64,000 nucleotides of DNA from Massilia rubra. Its GTDB lineage: Bacteria > Pseudomonadota > Gammaproteobacteria > Burkholderiales > Burkholderiaceae_D. The position numbers were made by a program, and so were the translations under genes. Positions 1 to 8,749 of the stretch are shown piece by piece (the first letter of the stretch is position 1; each line of letters starts with the position of its first letter). The DNA lies in contig NZ_VUYU01000005.1 in NCBI RefSeq assembly GCF_011682065.1, positions 264,484 to 328,483 of the forward strand. Reading direction: 5' to 3'. Below the pieces are notes generated by a model, which was not told where the DNA came from, ran no database searches, and saw nothing but the letters and a program-made list of their open reading frames with translations.

Positions 1-2
1 AA

Positions 3-2069
3 CTGGTGCTCACGCTGGGGCTGGCGGTGACGGTGATCCTGTCCGTGCTGACCTGGATGCTGGCGCGCAGCAGCGCCATGGCCCGCAGCGCATTGCGCCA
101 GTCGCTGGCGCTGACGGGCGAGCTGAAAGCCGGCCAGCAGCGCCTGGTGGGGCTGGCCGACTCCGCGCAGCGGGCCCAGGCCATGATGCGCAGCATCCTC
201 GACTCGACCTTCGACGCCATTTTGGTCGACAATGGCGACCGCCACATCCTGGCCTCGAACCAGCGCTTCCGCGCGCTGTGGAGCATTCCCGCTGAACTCG
301 ACCTGGCGGGCGACGACAGCGCCGTGGTGGCGCACCTGCTGACCCAGCTGGTGCAGGCCGGGCCGTTGCTGTACAGCCGCTCGCTGCAACTGGCGGACCA
401 TGAGGAGCACCGCGAGCTGCTGCGCCTGAAAGACGGGCGCTTTATCGAACAGCTGACGCGCCCGGTGCGGCTGGGGCAGGAAGGCGCGCGCCTGTGGTCG
501 TTCCGCGACATCACCGAACGCAAGCAGATCGAACAGCGCGAGCGCGCGCACCGCCACGTGCTCGAACTGCTGGCGCACGGCGCGCCGCTGCAAGCGGTGC
601 TGGGCGCGGTGGTGCTGGGGGTGGAATCGACCAATCCCGGCATGCTGTGCTCGATCCTGCTGCTCGACGCCGAGGGGCGCTTCCTGAACACCGGGGCCGC
701 GCCCAGCCTGCCGGGCTTTTTCAACGCCGCCGTCGATGGCTTGCCGGCCGCTCCCGGCCACGGTTCGTGCGGCAGCGCCGCCGCCAGCGGCCGGCGCGTG
801 ATCGTCGAGGATATCCAGACCCATCCCGACTGGGCCGACTACCGCGCCATTGCCGCGCGCGCCCAGCTTGCGTCGAGCTGGTCGGAGCCGATCCGCGGCG
901 CCTCCGGGCGCGTGCTGGGCACCTTTGCGATCTACCACCGCACCCCGCATTACCCGAGCGCGGCGCACGTGGTGCTGATCGAGCAGGCCGCCCAGCTGGC
1001 CGGCATCGCCCTCGAACAGGCCCAGGCCGCGCAGGCCTTGCGGGTGGGCGAAGAGCGTTTTCGCAGCCTGTACGATCACGCGCCGGTGGCGCTGTGGGAG
1101 CAGGACTGGTCGGACGCGCGCGAGGCGGTGGCGCGCCTGAAGACGTGCGGCGTGGACCAACTGGGGCCGTGGCTGCGCGAGCGGCCCGAGGAAGCGGCGC
1201 GCCTGGCGGCGCTGGTGCGCATCACCGACGTCAATGGCGCCGCGCTGGTGCACGTGGGCGCCGCCGCCAAGGAGCCCGGCACGCTGGGACTGGCGCAGAA
1301 CTTCGGCAGCCTGGGCGCGGACGCCTTCATCGACGCGCTGGTGGCGCTGACCGGCGGGGCTCTGTTCTACGAGTGCGAGAGCAGCTTCCTGCGGGTCGAT
1401 GGGGTGGCGCGCCAGCACGAACTGACCTTGCTGGTCATGCCGGGCCACGCGCAGTCGCTCGACTTCGTGATCGCCTCGACGGTCGACATCACCGAGCGCA
1501 AACGGATCGACGACGAACTGCATGCGCTGGCCAGCACCGATTTCCTGACCGGGCTGCCGAACCGGCGCGTGTTCATGGCGCGCCTGGACGACCAGTTCGC
1601 GCGGCTGCAACGCAGCGTGGACGAATGCGCCTCGGTGCTGATGCTCGACATCGACCACTTCAAGCACGTCAACGACGTGCATGGCCACGCGGCGGGGGAT
1701 GCGGTGCTGCGCCACATGGCGGGCCTGATGCGTTCCGGCCAGCGCAAGATCGACACCCTGGGCCGGGTCGGCGGCGAAGAATTCGCGGTGCTGCTGCCGG
1801 GGGCCACCGGGCCGGCGGCGCAGCAGTACGCCGAGCGCCTGCGCCAGAGCGTGGCCGACAGCCCGCTCGACGGCGATGGCCGCAGCATCGCGATCACGGT
1901 CAGCATCGGCATTGCCACCATCGACGCCGGCGACGCCGGCCCGGATGCGGCCCTGATCCGCGCCGACAAGGCGCTGTACCGGGCCAAGGCGGACGGGCGC
2001 AACCGCGTGTGCGAGCATGCCGAGGCAACCGGCATGGCTGCCGCCAAGGCCAGCCTGAGCCGTGCTTAG
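3..2069 (+). CDS. Membrane-linked PAS/GAF sensor diguanylate cyclase (5' partial)
   Basis: The frame is open to the left window edge, so the true start and any periplasmic sensor lie upstream; the GTG at 6 is only the first in-window start. The visible part begins with the end of a membrane segment (LTLGLAVTVILSVLTWMLA), then a coiled linker, a PAS domain (about residues 60-170), a GAF domain (about 185-335), a second PAS-like region (345-500) and a C-terminal GGDEF domain (about 515-670). The active loop reads GGEEF and an RxxD allosteric site (RKID) lies five residues before it, so a working, product-inhibited cyclase making c-di-GMP from two GTP is expected. It ends just before a convergent small gene. 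Confidence 0.85.
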   Translation: MVLTLGLAVTVILSVLTWMLARSSAMARSALRQSLALTGELKAGQQRLVGLADSAQRAQAMMRSILDSTFDAILVDNGDRHILASNQRFRALWSIPAELDLAGDDSAVVAHLLTQLVQAGPLLYSRSLQLADHEEHRELLRLKDGRFIEQLTRPVRLGQEGARLWSFRDITERKQIEQRERAHRHVLELLAHGAPLQAVLGAVVLGVESTNPGMLCSILLLDAEGRFLNTGAAPSLPGFFNAAVDGLPAAPGHGSCGSAAASGRRVIVEDIQTHPDWADYRAIAARAQLASSWSEPIRGASGRVLGTFAIYHRTPHYPSAAHVVLIEQAAQLAGIALEQAQAAQALRVGEERFRSLYDHAPVALWEQDWSDAREAVARLKTCGVDQLGPWLRERPEEAARLAALVRITDVNGAALVHVGAAAKEPGTLGLAQNFGSLGADAFIDALVALTGGALFYECESSFLRVDGVARQHELTLLVMPGHAQSLDFVIASTVDITERKRIDDELHALASTDFLTGLPNRRVFMARLDDQFARLQRSVDECASVLMLDIDHFKHVNDVHGHAAGDAVLRHMAGLMRSGQRKIDTLGRVGGEEFAVLLPGATGPAAQQYAERLRQSVADSPLDGDGRSIAITVSIGIATIDAGDAGPDAALIRADKALYRAKADGRNRVCEHAEATGMAAAKASLSRA

Positions 2070-2072
2070 GGC

Positions 2073-2459
2073 TTAAGGTTTGAGCGCGTCGTGCGCGGCG
2101 CGCGCTGTGCGTGGTTGGCGGTCGCGCGCCAGGTACCAGACGATGGCCAGCACGCATGCCAGCGGCAGCAGCAGGGGCGAAGCCAGCAGGCCGACGCAGA
2201 GCAGTAGCAGCGCCAGGGCGCCGACTGCCAGCACGCCGAGGCCGGCGAACAGCACCGCCAGCAGCAAGCCGACGAACAGCAGGACCAGGGCCGCGATGAC
2301 CAGGCCGCCGCCGGCGAACAGCACGCCGAGCAGGGCGCCGAGCGGGCCGTCGATGTGCTCGCCATCGATGTTGATGGCCATGCCGGACGAGCCGGCCATG
2401 GCTTCCCAGGCGACCAGGATGAACAGGAACAGCAACAGCAGGGGAGCAAATTTTTTCAT
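2073..2459 (-). CDS. Small multi-pass membrane protein, unknown function
   Basis: A 128-residue protein that starts MKKFAPLLLLF with a signal-like or first membrane segment, followed by a short polar stretch (INIDGEHIDG) and then almost continuous Leu/Ala/Gly/Val membrane segments to near the C-terminus (YLARDRQPR). The ATG at 2459 is chosen over an upstream start because a GAGG Shine-Dalgarno sits about 8 bases before it and the protein then begins with a normal KK-hydrophobic end. I do not recognise a named family. It converges with the diguanylate cyclase gene, leaving only a few bases between the stops. Confidence 0.6.
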   Translation of the reverse strand: MKKFAPLLLLFLFILVAWEAMAGSSGMAINIDGEHIDGPLGALLGVLFAGGGLVIAALVLLFVGLLLAVLFAGLGVLAVGALALLLLCVGLLASPLLLPLACVLAIVWYLARDRQPRTARAAHDALKP

Positions 2460-2625
2460 GGCGGTAGCCTCGGTCGGGTTGGGGTGGAGTGTCGCTTGGT
2501 ACGCTTGCACTGTAGCTGTGCGGGTGGCGCGGCGCCATGCGGATGCGACAGGCTGCACGTTTGACGGGGTGAACGGGGCTGCGCACGGCGTGGGCGCCGG
2601 CTTACCGAAAACGCAATTTTTCACC

Positions 2626-2653
2626 TTGAAAATTCGAATTTATTGCCTATACT
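2626..2653 (+). promoter_or_regulatory. Sigma-70 type promoter for the proline-rich small gene
   Basis: TTGAAA at 2626-2631 and TATACT at 2648-2653 are separated by 16 bases and sit about 27 bases upstream of the ATG at 2680. The region is AT-rich compared with its surroundings. Confidence 0.55.
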
Positions 2654-2679
2654 GAATTCTCTGACGGATGGAGACGCAT

Positions 2680-2925
2680 ATGGAATTTATTCACTATTCA
2701 GGGGACCGGTGGGCGCTGGCGGCGGGCGACTTCGTGGCGCGCCAGTTGCGCATCCTGCTCGCCGGTGGCGGTCCCAAGGGTCCGCCGTCGGCGCCGCCGG
2801 CGATTCCACCGATTATCATCAATCCTTTCACCTACAACACGCCGGGGCCGGCGATCGATCCGCGCATTCCCCCGCCCGGTCCGCCGTTGCAGCCGCCCGC
2901 GCCGCCGCGCCAGCGGTTCGCATAA
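2680..2925 (+). CDS. Proline-rich small protein, unknown function
   Basis: An 81-residue ORF with a normal N-terminal part (MEFIHYSGDRWALAAGDF) and a C-terminal half made mostly of Pro, Gly and Ala (GPPSAPPAIPP, PPPGPPLQPPAPP). The ATG at 2680 is preferred to the one at 2668 because GGAG lies about 7 bases upstream of it. It has its own sigma-70-like promoter and a strong terminator directly after the stop, so it is a complete single-gene unit, which argues that it is real. No signal peptide or membrane segment is visible. The family is not recognised. Confidence 0.6.
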   Translation: MEFIHYSGDRWALAAGDFVARQLRILLAGGGPKGPPSAPPAIPPIIINPFTYNTPGPAIDPRIPPPGPPLQPPAPPRQRFA

Positions 2926-2957
2926 AAAAAGCCCACCTGTTCCGGTGGGCTTTTTTT
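2924..2957 (+). terminator. Rho-independent terminator
   Basis: A GCCCACC / GGTGGGC stem with a six-base loop is flanked by an A-run and followed by a run of seven T. It begins inside the stop codon of the proline-rich gene and could work in both directions. Confidence 0.85.
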
Positions 2958-3086
2958 ATGCGTGGCCGAGCGCAAACAATGATTCCACGCTTTCCTGGAG
3001 CGGGAGCAAAGACCCTGCCGCGCAAGCGGCTTTGAGGGTTGCTCCAGCTAAAACGCATGGTGGCAATCAAGTTAGGAATTAACAAT

Positions 3087-3113
3087 TTGGCATAGTCATT
3101 GCTAGGATATAAT
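3087..3113 (+). promoter_or_regulatory. Candidate promoter of the amidase/immunity pair
   Basis: A perfect TATAAT at 3108-3113 lies about 37 bases upstream of the amidase start in a very AT-rich stretch. The best -35 is TTGGCA at 3087-3092, giving a short 15-base spacer, so strength is uncertain. Confidence 0.45.
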
Positions 3114-3149
3114 TAGTTTTTTATAAATATTTTTATTGGGAGCCAGCCG

Positions 3150-3581
3150 ATGACCTATTTTTATTCGGGCGTGAAAAAATTGATCGGTAAGCCTTTGTAC
3201 GAGGACGGCAATTGCGCCTTGATGGTCCAGCACTATGCCAAACTACCAAACAGCAGCATGTGGCGCGAAGGTGCGCCCGTCCTCAAGCAGGAGAGCATCT
3301 GGGCAGGTACTGCCATTGCCACGTTCGAAAATGGTCGGTATGCGAGCCATGCGCACAACAACCACGTCGCCTTTTTCTTAAAATTCGGTGAACGCAACCC
3401 GGATGGGACATGGCACAGCTTTTGGATCGTGGAGCAGTTCAAAGGGCATGGTAGCCAGCCAGGGTCAGGGCGTATCGTCCAGCGTGAGATTAAATCGAAA
3501 GGAAAGGTGGTGGACACGCAGTTGGGGGAGCGCTGGAAAGACCCTTCAAATAACGCAGATGCATTTTCCCTTATCGAGTGA
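3150..3581 (+). CDS. BPSL0067-like cysteine amidase/peptidase, probable antibacterial effector
   Basis: A 143-residue protein with no signal peptide. It resembles the BPSL0067 family of NlpC/P60-like enzymes: GNCALMVQHYA supplies the putative nucleophile Cys (residue 22) at the start of a helix, and SHAHNNHVAFFL supplies the His, as in papain-fold cell-wall amidases. A GGGAG ribosome site precedes the ATG. The gene sits 2 bases before a secreted STY0301-like gene, the usual order for a peptidoglycan-cutting type VI effector and its periplasmic immunity protein. No type VI structural gene is present in this window. Base composition is visibly less GC-rich than the flanks, which suggests acquisition. 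The role as an effector is inferred from family and neighbour. Confidence 0.65.
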   Translation: MTYFYSGVKKLIGKPLYEDGNCALMVQHYAKLPNSSMWREGAPVLKQESIWAGTAIATFENGRYASHAHNNHVAFFLKFGERNPDGTWHSFWIVEQFKGHGSQPGSGRIVQREIKSKGKVVDTQLGERWKDPSNNADAFSLIE

Positions 3582-3583
3582 CC

Positions 3584-4021
3584 ATGAAACTGATTCTATC
3601 GTTCTGCCTGCTGTTGGCTGCCGTGGACGTCGGCGCCCACGAAATCAAGCCTTGTCCGGAAGAGTTTCCCGTGGAGGCAATCAAACTGTCTTCTTTGCCC
3701 GAAGGTTGGATTGGCGTTACGCCAAGCAAATTATCGTTGGTGTCGGCTGATGCGACAAGCGGGCGACCGCAGCCGGCTGCTGACATCGGGCAGCAGCGAA
3801 AGATGCGGAACGGCTACCAGGTCACGTTCGATACCACAAGCACGCGGCCCAGCGAAAAGTGGTTGTCCTGCCGTTATGGTGTTGGTGGCGACCTGGCGCT
3901 GGCGCAGCGTCTTCCTGATAACACAGAGAGGTGCACCGTCAGTTATTACAAACGACCTGCGTACAACGACTACGATATTTCGGTCGCATGTTATGCGGCG
4001 CAGTCCAAGCCTGCGCGCTGA
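3584..4021 (+). CDS. STY0301-like secreted protein, probable immunity to the upstream amidase
   Basis: A 145-residue protein with a signal peptide (MKLILSFCLLLAAVDVGA, cleavage near residue 18) and several Cys in the mature part (KPCPEEFP, LSCRYG, ERCTVSYY, VACYAA) able to form periplasmic disulphides. The ATG at 3584 follows the amidase TGA by 2 bases; a GTG at 3578 overlaps the stop and would spoil the signal peptide. STY0301-type proteins are found next to cell-wall amidase genes, so the likely job is to neutralise the amidase in the periplasm. Composition matches the amidase, not the surrounding genes, so the two probably moved together. Confidence 0.6.
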   Translation: MKLILSFCLLLAAVDVGAHEIKPCPEEFPVEAIKLSSLPEGWIGVTPSKLSLVSADATSGRPQPAADIGQQRKMRNGYQVTFDTTSTRPSEKWLSCRYGVGGDLALAQRLPDNTERCTVSYYKRPAYNDYDISVACYAAQSKPAR

Positions 4022-4061
4022 TCAGGAGCATCGGCCAATACCAAGGCCGCTTTGACGTGCA

Positions 4062-4104
4062 TAAAAAAACGGCACCGGGATTTCTCTCCGGTGCCGTTTT
4101 CATG
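4062..4104. terminator. Bidirectional rho-independent terminator
   Basis: AAAACGGCACCGG pairs with CCGGTGCCGTTTT around a 9-base loop. A-runs and T-runs flank it on both sides. It separates the immunity gene from the convergent PEP-CTERM gene. Confidence 0.8.
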
Positions 4105-4173
4105 TGCGGCCAAGCTAAATGATGCTCGTCGCTGTGCTGTCTTCGGTCGCTTGCAGCCCGGTCGCGCCAGGAA

Positions 4174-5223
4174 TCAGACGCCCGGCGAGGACGTTCGCCT
4201 GCGCGTGAGGGCGAGCATCAGCGCGCCCGCTGCCAGCAAGGCCCAAGTGCCCGGCTCCGGTACCGGTACCCGCGACGGGCCCGGGTCGACATTGCCGTCG
4301 AACGCTTGCAGGTGCAGTTCGCCGTGCTGGTCGAGCGACCTGACGAACACGCCGCCTTCGATATTCTGGTTGTTGGTCAGGCGGGCCGATGGCGCCAAAA
4401 TGGTGCCGCCGAACTGCGCATTGGTGGTGATGCTGGTGGCGTTCTGGAAATTCCAGATCAGCTTGCTGCCCAGGGTTTGCGCGGAGCCGCCCAGGAAGTT
4501 GGCGCCAATGGTCGCGTTGACGTCACTTGCGTTCAGGATCACAGTGGTGGCGTTGCCCAGGTGGAATTCGAATTCGCTGGCCTTGAACACGCCGGCATCG
4601 AACAGGTTGAACACCGCCACACCGTTGGCGTTGGCCACGGCGTTGAAGGTGGCCTTGCCATAGCCGTTGAAGGTGACGCTGCTGCCGGTGCCGCTCATCT
4701 GGGCCAGGCTGGTCGAGAGCGCACCGAGCTGGGCTGCGAAATCGGTCGAGTGCGCGGCGTCGGCCTTGGCCTGCATGGCGCCATCGCGCGATGGCAGGCG
4801 TCCGCCATTCGTATTGCTACCCTTGAGGCTGCCGCCGACCCAGGCCGCCCCGTTCAGATTGCTGTTGCTGACGTCGCCATAGATCACGGCGCTGCCGGTA
4901 TTGATGCTCGCGCCGCTCAGGTTGCCGCCAATGACGGCGCCGCCGGCGTTGACCTTGACCTCGCCCGCATTGCCCATCACGGTCAGGCCGGCGTATGTCG
5001 AGGCCGGCATGTCGTTCGCGTGCTGCGCGTAGTCGCCGCCGGTGACCTTGCCGCCGACCCAGGTGCGGCCATCGACGTGCGATTGCGACTGCATGTCGGC
5101 CAGCACCACGGCGTTGAACTCGTGCAAAATTTGCTGGGAGCTGAGCGGCGTGGCCGCGGCTTGCGTGGCGAACACGGTGGCGGCGATGGCGGTAAGAGCG
5201 AGGCGGAAGTGACGGGCGATCAT
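4174..5223 (-). CDS. Choice-of-anchor A family PEP-CTERM surface protein
   Basis: A 349-residue exported protein: signal peptide (residues 1-25, AATVFATQAAA), then a repetitive beta-rich choice-of-anchor A region rich in Gly, Asn and Ala (GGNLSGASINTG, VIYGDVSNSNLNG), ending in a sorting tail VPVPEPGTWALLAAG followed by a hydrophobic stretch and RRR. PEP-CTERM tails are recognised by an exosortase, which usually serves export to the surface or matrix in exopolysaccharide-producing Gram-negatives. No exosortase is in the window. The start at 5223 fits the signal peptide. A terminator shared with the opposing gene lies downstream. Confidence 0.85.
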   Translation of the reverse strand: MIARHFRLALTAIAATVFATQAAATPLSSQQILHEFNAVVLADMQSQSHVDGRTWVGGKVTGGDYAQHANDMPASTYAGLTVMGNAGEVKVNAGGAVIGGNLSGASINTGSAVIYGDVSNSNLNGAAWVGGSLKGSNTNGGRLPSRDGAMQAKADAAHSTDFAAQLGALSTSLAQMSGTGSSVTFNGYGKATFNAVANANGVAVFNLFDAGVFKASEFEFHLGNATTVILNASDVNATIGANFLGGSAQTLGSKLIWNFQNATSITTNAQFGGTILAPSARLTNNQNIEGGVFVRSLDQHGELHLQAFDGNVDPGPSRVPVPEPGTWALLAAGALMLALTRRRTSSPGV

Positions 5224-5449
5224 GGGATACCTGTGAACTGCGAAGAAAGATGCTGCGTTGCAATATATGCGCGCGCTGATAGTAACGTTATTTCAATGGC
5301 AATGCAACTGAAAACGTGGAGGCATGCGCCGCGCCTGGCTGGCGCGGCGTGCGGCGGGCGCTGTGCTTGCTGTGCCTGGTGCTGTGGAATGCGTGGAATT
5401 CGACTATCATTGCCCTTTCGGGCGACGCCCGCACCATGAAGGCGACCCC

Positions 5450-5950
5450 ATGACAGAAGAATTCTCCGACGACATCCCCCAGGACGACGACGCGCCCGTG
5501 CAAGAGCCGCGCCTGTGGAAAGGCAATGGCTGGACCGCGCGCGTGATCAAGAACGAGGATGACGAGGGTTGGGCGGTGGCCATGATCAAGGATGGCGAAC
5601 CGGAGCCGGCGCTGGTGGGCCCGTGGACCATGGGACGCGATAAAAAGAATCCCAAGCCGCTCGACACCAACGCCTTCAACACCCTGGTCAAGACCGCCGC
5701 CGAAGTGCTGCGCCGTCACGAACAGCAATTGCACGCCATGCTGCACAAGAACACGGTGGTGTGGCACGAAGGCGCCGACATCAAGGTCACGCTCGACATC
5801 GTGCCGGACGACGAGCATCCGTACGCGCTGTTGGCCGCCTTCAACGAAGACGGCGAGCAGATCGCCCAGGTGCGCACCTCGGCCGGCTTCAAATTAAGCC
5901 CGGCCAGCGCCACAGCCTGGATCGAAAACGACTTTCGCAACCCTGCCTGA
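5450..5950 (+). CDS. Conserved hypothetical cytoplasmic protein
   Basis: A 166-residue acidic protein with no signal or membrane segment. The N-terminus is Asp/Glu-rich (MTEEFSDDIPQDDD), followed by a WKGNGWTARVIKNEDDEGWAVAMI segment and a helical central part (VKTAAEVLRRHEQQ). I do not recognise a domain with a known activity. The ATG at 5450 has AAGG about 8 bases upstream and is preferred over a start at 5324 that would add an Arg/Ala-rich extension. It lies 41 bases before a sensor kinase on the same strand, so the two may be co-transcribed. Confidence 0.6.
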   Translation: MTEEFSDDIPQDDDAPVQEPRLWKGNGWTARVIKNEDDEGWAVAMIKDGEPEPALVGPWTMGRDKKNPKPLDTNAFNTLVKTAAEVLRRHEQQLHAMLHKNTVVWHEGADIKVTLDIVPDDEHPYALLAAFNEDGEQIAQVRTSAGFKLSPASATAWIENDFRNPA

Positions 5951-5991
5951 CCTGCTAGTATTTCCCTGATGCATTATCAAAGGGAAATGCG

Positions 5992-7929
5992 ATGGAAAGC
6001 CGTCTTGACCGTCTGGAAGCCGTCCAGGCCATGTTGCTGGGCATCGGGCAGATTTCGACGGGGTGTACCGACATCGCCGAGTTCGTGGGGGCGGTGCACC
6101 GGGCGCTGGGCCGCATCATGTATGCGGCCAATTTCTATGTGGCGCTGAGCGACCGCGACGAGGGCACGGTGCGCTTCGTGTACTACGTCGACGAGCGCGA
6201 CGCCGCCCCCGATCCCGAGGAAAAGCTGCGCCTGGCATCGCCCGAGCAATCGCCGACCGCCTGGGTGATCCTGAACCGCCGCAATATGGTCATGACCGCC
6301 GATGAAAGCGCCAGGCACCAGGTCGACGGCCACGCCTGGGGCCGCGGCACCCGCGCCGAGCAGTGGATGGGTTGCCCCCTGCTCGACCATCAACACCAGG
6401 CGCTGGGCGCCATCGTGCTGCAAAGCTACAGTCCCGCACATACCTACAGCGATGAAGACCAGGCCCTGTTTTCGCTGATCGCCAACCACGTCTCGAACGC
6501 CTTGCAGGGCATGCAGAGCGTGGACCGGCTCGAGCGCGCGGTGCAGGAACGCACCGCCCTGCTGGCGCACGAGGTGGCCGAACGGCGGCGCGCGGAAGCG
6601 GTGCAGCATGCGCTGTACGAAATCGCCAACCTGTCGGCCTCGGCGGTCGATGCGGAAATGTTGTCGAGCAATCTGCACAACATCATCAGCGAGCTGATCG
6701 TCGCCGAAAATTTCTTGATCGCGCTGTATCACCCGGAGACGCGCGAATTCAGCATTCCCTATTTTGTCGACCAGAAGCACGCCGAGGCGCCGGTCAAGCG
6801 CTTCGCGTACGGCGTGGGGATGAGTTCCTACGTGTTGGACAGCAAGCAAGCCTGCCTGCACGACGCGGCCAGCTATGCGCGCCTGGTGGCCGAACGCAGC
6901 ATGGGCCAGCCGCTGGGCAGCGTCGAGATCGCCAGCTGGATGGGTGCGCCGATGCTGGTGCACGACCAGCCGTACGGGGTGATCATCGTGCAAAGTTACG
7001 ATCCGGCCATCGTGTACACCGAGGCCGACCTGGACTTGCTGGCGTTTATGGCCAGCCACGTGGCGGTGGCGATCGCGCGCATGCAGGCCGACCACGCGGT
7101 GCGGGTGGCCAAGGAGCGCCTGGAGCAGCAGAATTCGGCCTTGAACGCGGCCCTGACGGCCTTGCGGGATGCGCAGACCGAACTGGTGCGCCAGGAAAAA
7201 CTGGCCTCGCTGGGACGGCTGGTGGCGGGCGTGGCGCACGAGATCAATACGCCGCTGGGCATTTGCGTAACGGCCACCAGCCATCTGGTGCAGGAGTTGA
7301 AGCTTACGCGCGAGGAACTGGCGGCGGGCGAGATGACAGAAGACAGCCTGGCGCAGTTCTTCGACATCGTCGACCAGTCGCTGCGGATCATGACCACCAA
7401 TACCCAGCGTGCGGCGGCGCTGGTGCGCAGCTTCAAGCAGGTGGCGGTGGACCAGTCGTCGGACGATATCCGCAGCTTTAACATGAAGGCGTATCTGGCT
7501 GAAGTCCTGCTGTCGCTGCAGCCGCGCCTGAAGGGGCGCCCGGTCAAGGTGGAGGTCGATTGTCCGGACGATGTGGTGCTGGAGAGTTTTCCGGGGGCGG
7601 TGTCGCAGATCGTGACTAACCTGGTGATGAATTCGCTGGTGCACGGGTACACCCGCGAGCAGGGCGGGGTGATCAAGATTGAAGTGAGGCTCGACGGCGG
7701 GCAGGTGTGGTTCGATTACCGCGATGATGGCGCGGGAATGGACCAGGAGACCCTGGGGAAACTGTTCGATCCGTTTTTTACCACGCGGCGCGCGCAGGGC
7801 GGCAGCGGACTGGGGGCGCATATCGTGTACAACCTGGTGACCGGGCCGCTGGGCGGGTCGGTCAAGGTGGACAGCGCGCCGGGGGAGGGACTGCATTACC
7901 GCTTGCGGTTTCCGCAGAGCCGGAAGTAG
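5992..7929 (+). CDS. Double-GAF soluble sensor histidine kinase
   Basis: 645 residues with no membrane segment. Two GAF domains (about residues 10-165 and 195-350) are each followed by coiled helices, then a HisKA-type dimerisation region with the phospho-acceptor in GVAHEINTPLG (about residue 418), and an ATPase domain with the N box (NLVMNSLVHGY), G1 box (DDGAGM) and G2 region (GGSGLGAHIV). All catalytic motifs look intact. Such kinases sense small ligands or redox through GAF in the cytoplasm. An AGGGAAAT ribosome site precedes the ATG. A DUF3369 response regulator lies just downstream on the other strand and is a plausible partner, though a small foreign-looking gene sits between them. 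Confidence 0.85.
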   Translation: MESRLDRLEAVQAMLLGIGQISTGCTDIAEFVGAVHRALGRIMYAANFYVALSDRDEGTVRFVYYVDERDAAPDPEEKLRLASPEQSPTAWVILNRRNMVMTADESARHQVDGHAWGRGTRAEQWMGCPLLDHQHQALGAIVLQSYSPAHTYSDEDQALFSLIANHVSNALQGMQSVDRLERAVQERTALLAHEVAERRRAEAVQHALYEIANLSASAVDAEMLSSNLHNIISELIVAENFLIALYHPETREFSIPYFVDQKHAEAPVKRFAYGVGMSSYVLDSKQACLHDAASYARLVAERSMGQPLGSVEIASWMGAPMLVHDQPYGVIIVQSYDPAIVYTEADLDLLAFMASHVAVAIARMQADHAVRVAKERLEQQNSALNAALTALRDAQTELVRQEKLASLGRLVAGVAHEINTPLGICVTATSHLVQELKLTREELAAGEMTEDSLAQFFDIVDQSLRIMTTNTQRAAALVRSFKQVAVDQSSDDIRSFNMKAYLAEVLLSLQPRLKGRPVKVEVDCPDDVVLESFPGAVSQIVTNLVMNSLVHGYTREQGGVIKIEVRLDGGQVWFDYRDDGAGMDQETLGKLFDPFFTTRRAQGGSGLGAHIVYNLVTGPLGGSVKVDSAPGEGLHYRLRFPQSRK

Positions 7930-8028
7930 CAGGGCGACGCGCGTTGCAAGAATCTATATTGCATGGTCTTTTATGTAAGATAATCCTCACTTTTCAGATC
8001 AACCTTGCTTCTTCAACCGGAATTAAGA

Positions 8029-8736
8029 ATGGCTCAGCGTCCTGTTTTTACGCCCTCCCTGACTGGCCCTTTGCTTGTCTCCACGCATCACATTGAATTT
8101 CAGTGGTTTCCCGGAATGTCGGTCAGTCAAGCCCAAAAATCCATCGATTCCTTGCACCAGCGTACTGTCGAGCAGCTGGGGGTGGATACCGTTCTGGAGA
8201 TTTCGAGCAAGTCGAAGGATACGTGGGGCGTGCGGCTGAGTGCATTTAATCTGATGATCAAGACGGATCGATATGAACGTGAGTTCAGCCTGGAGTGTGC
8301 TTTTCAATCCAGTAAGGTGTTCGAGCATGGGGGGCCGTTTACAGACTTGCTCGGCGCGCGATCGATCGATGCAAAGCGCGACGAGCGCCTCAATCAGAAT
8401 GGAAGATTGATCAAATTCCAGTACTTTGATGTGGATTGGCCTTTGGAGCCGCGTACGGCATTCTACGATTGGCTGTACATTAATGCGCTCCATAAACAAC
8501 CTGAATTGGCCGACATCGTTCTGAAGTATAGTGCATTTTCCGATATCGCATTTAATCCCGCACGCTCGATCAATTGCCAGGCCTATGCCGCTGCGCTGTA
8601 TGTGTCGCTGCATAAGCGGGGATTGTTAACTGGCGATGTTATTGCAGATCAGGCCGCCTATCTCAGACTAATCGACACCGGCGCGGTCAATCATGCTCAT
8701 GAGAATACTGAGCGGAATAAATCATTGTTTTCCTAA
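8029..8736 (+). CDS. DarT1-associated NADAR-like antitoxin (DUF6977-like), without a toxin gene
   Basis: A 235-residue protein that begins MAQRPVFTPSLTGPLLV and continues FQWFPGMSVSQAQKSIDSLH and LEISSKSKD, a pattern I associate with the DarT1-linked NADAR/DUF6977 family; near the C-terminus SINCQAYAAALYVSLHKRGLL also fits. NADAR proteins remove ADP-ribose from guanine and so reverse DarT toxicity. The start is ATG 8029; a TTG at 8005 would add eight residues and the ribosome site is weak for both. Codon use is less GC-biased than the kinase and response regulator that flank it. No DarT gene is next to it: upstream is the kinase stop, downstream a convergent gene 13 bases away. The family call is from memory of sequence patterns. 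Confidence 0.55.
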   Translation: MAQRPVFTPSLTGPLLVSTHHIEFQWFPGMSVSQAQKSIDSLHQRTVEQLGVDTVLEISSKSKDTWGVRLSAFNLMIKTDRYEREFSLECAFQSSKVFEHGGPFTDLLGARSIDAKRDERLNQNGRLIKFQYFDVDWPLEPRTAFYDWLYINALHKQPELADIVLKYSAFSDIAFNPARSINCQAYAAALYVSLHKRGLLTGDVIADQAAYLRLIDTGAVNHAHENTERNKSLFS

Positions 8737-8749
8737 TGGCGAGTTTGCC

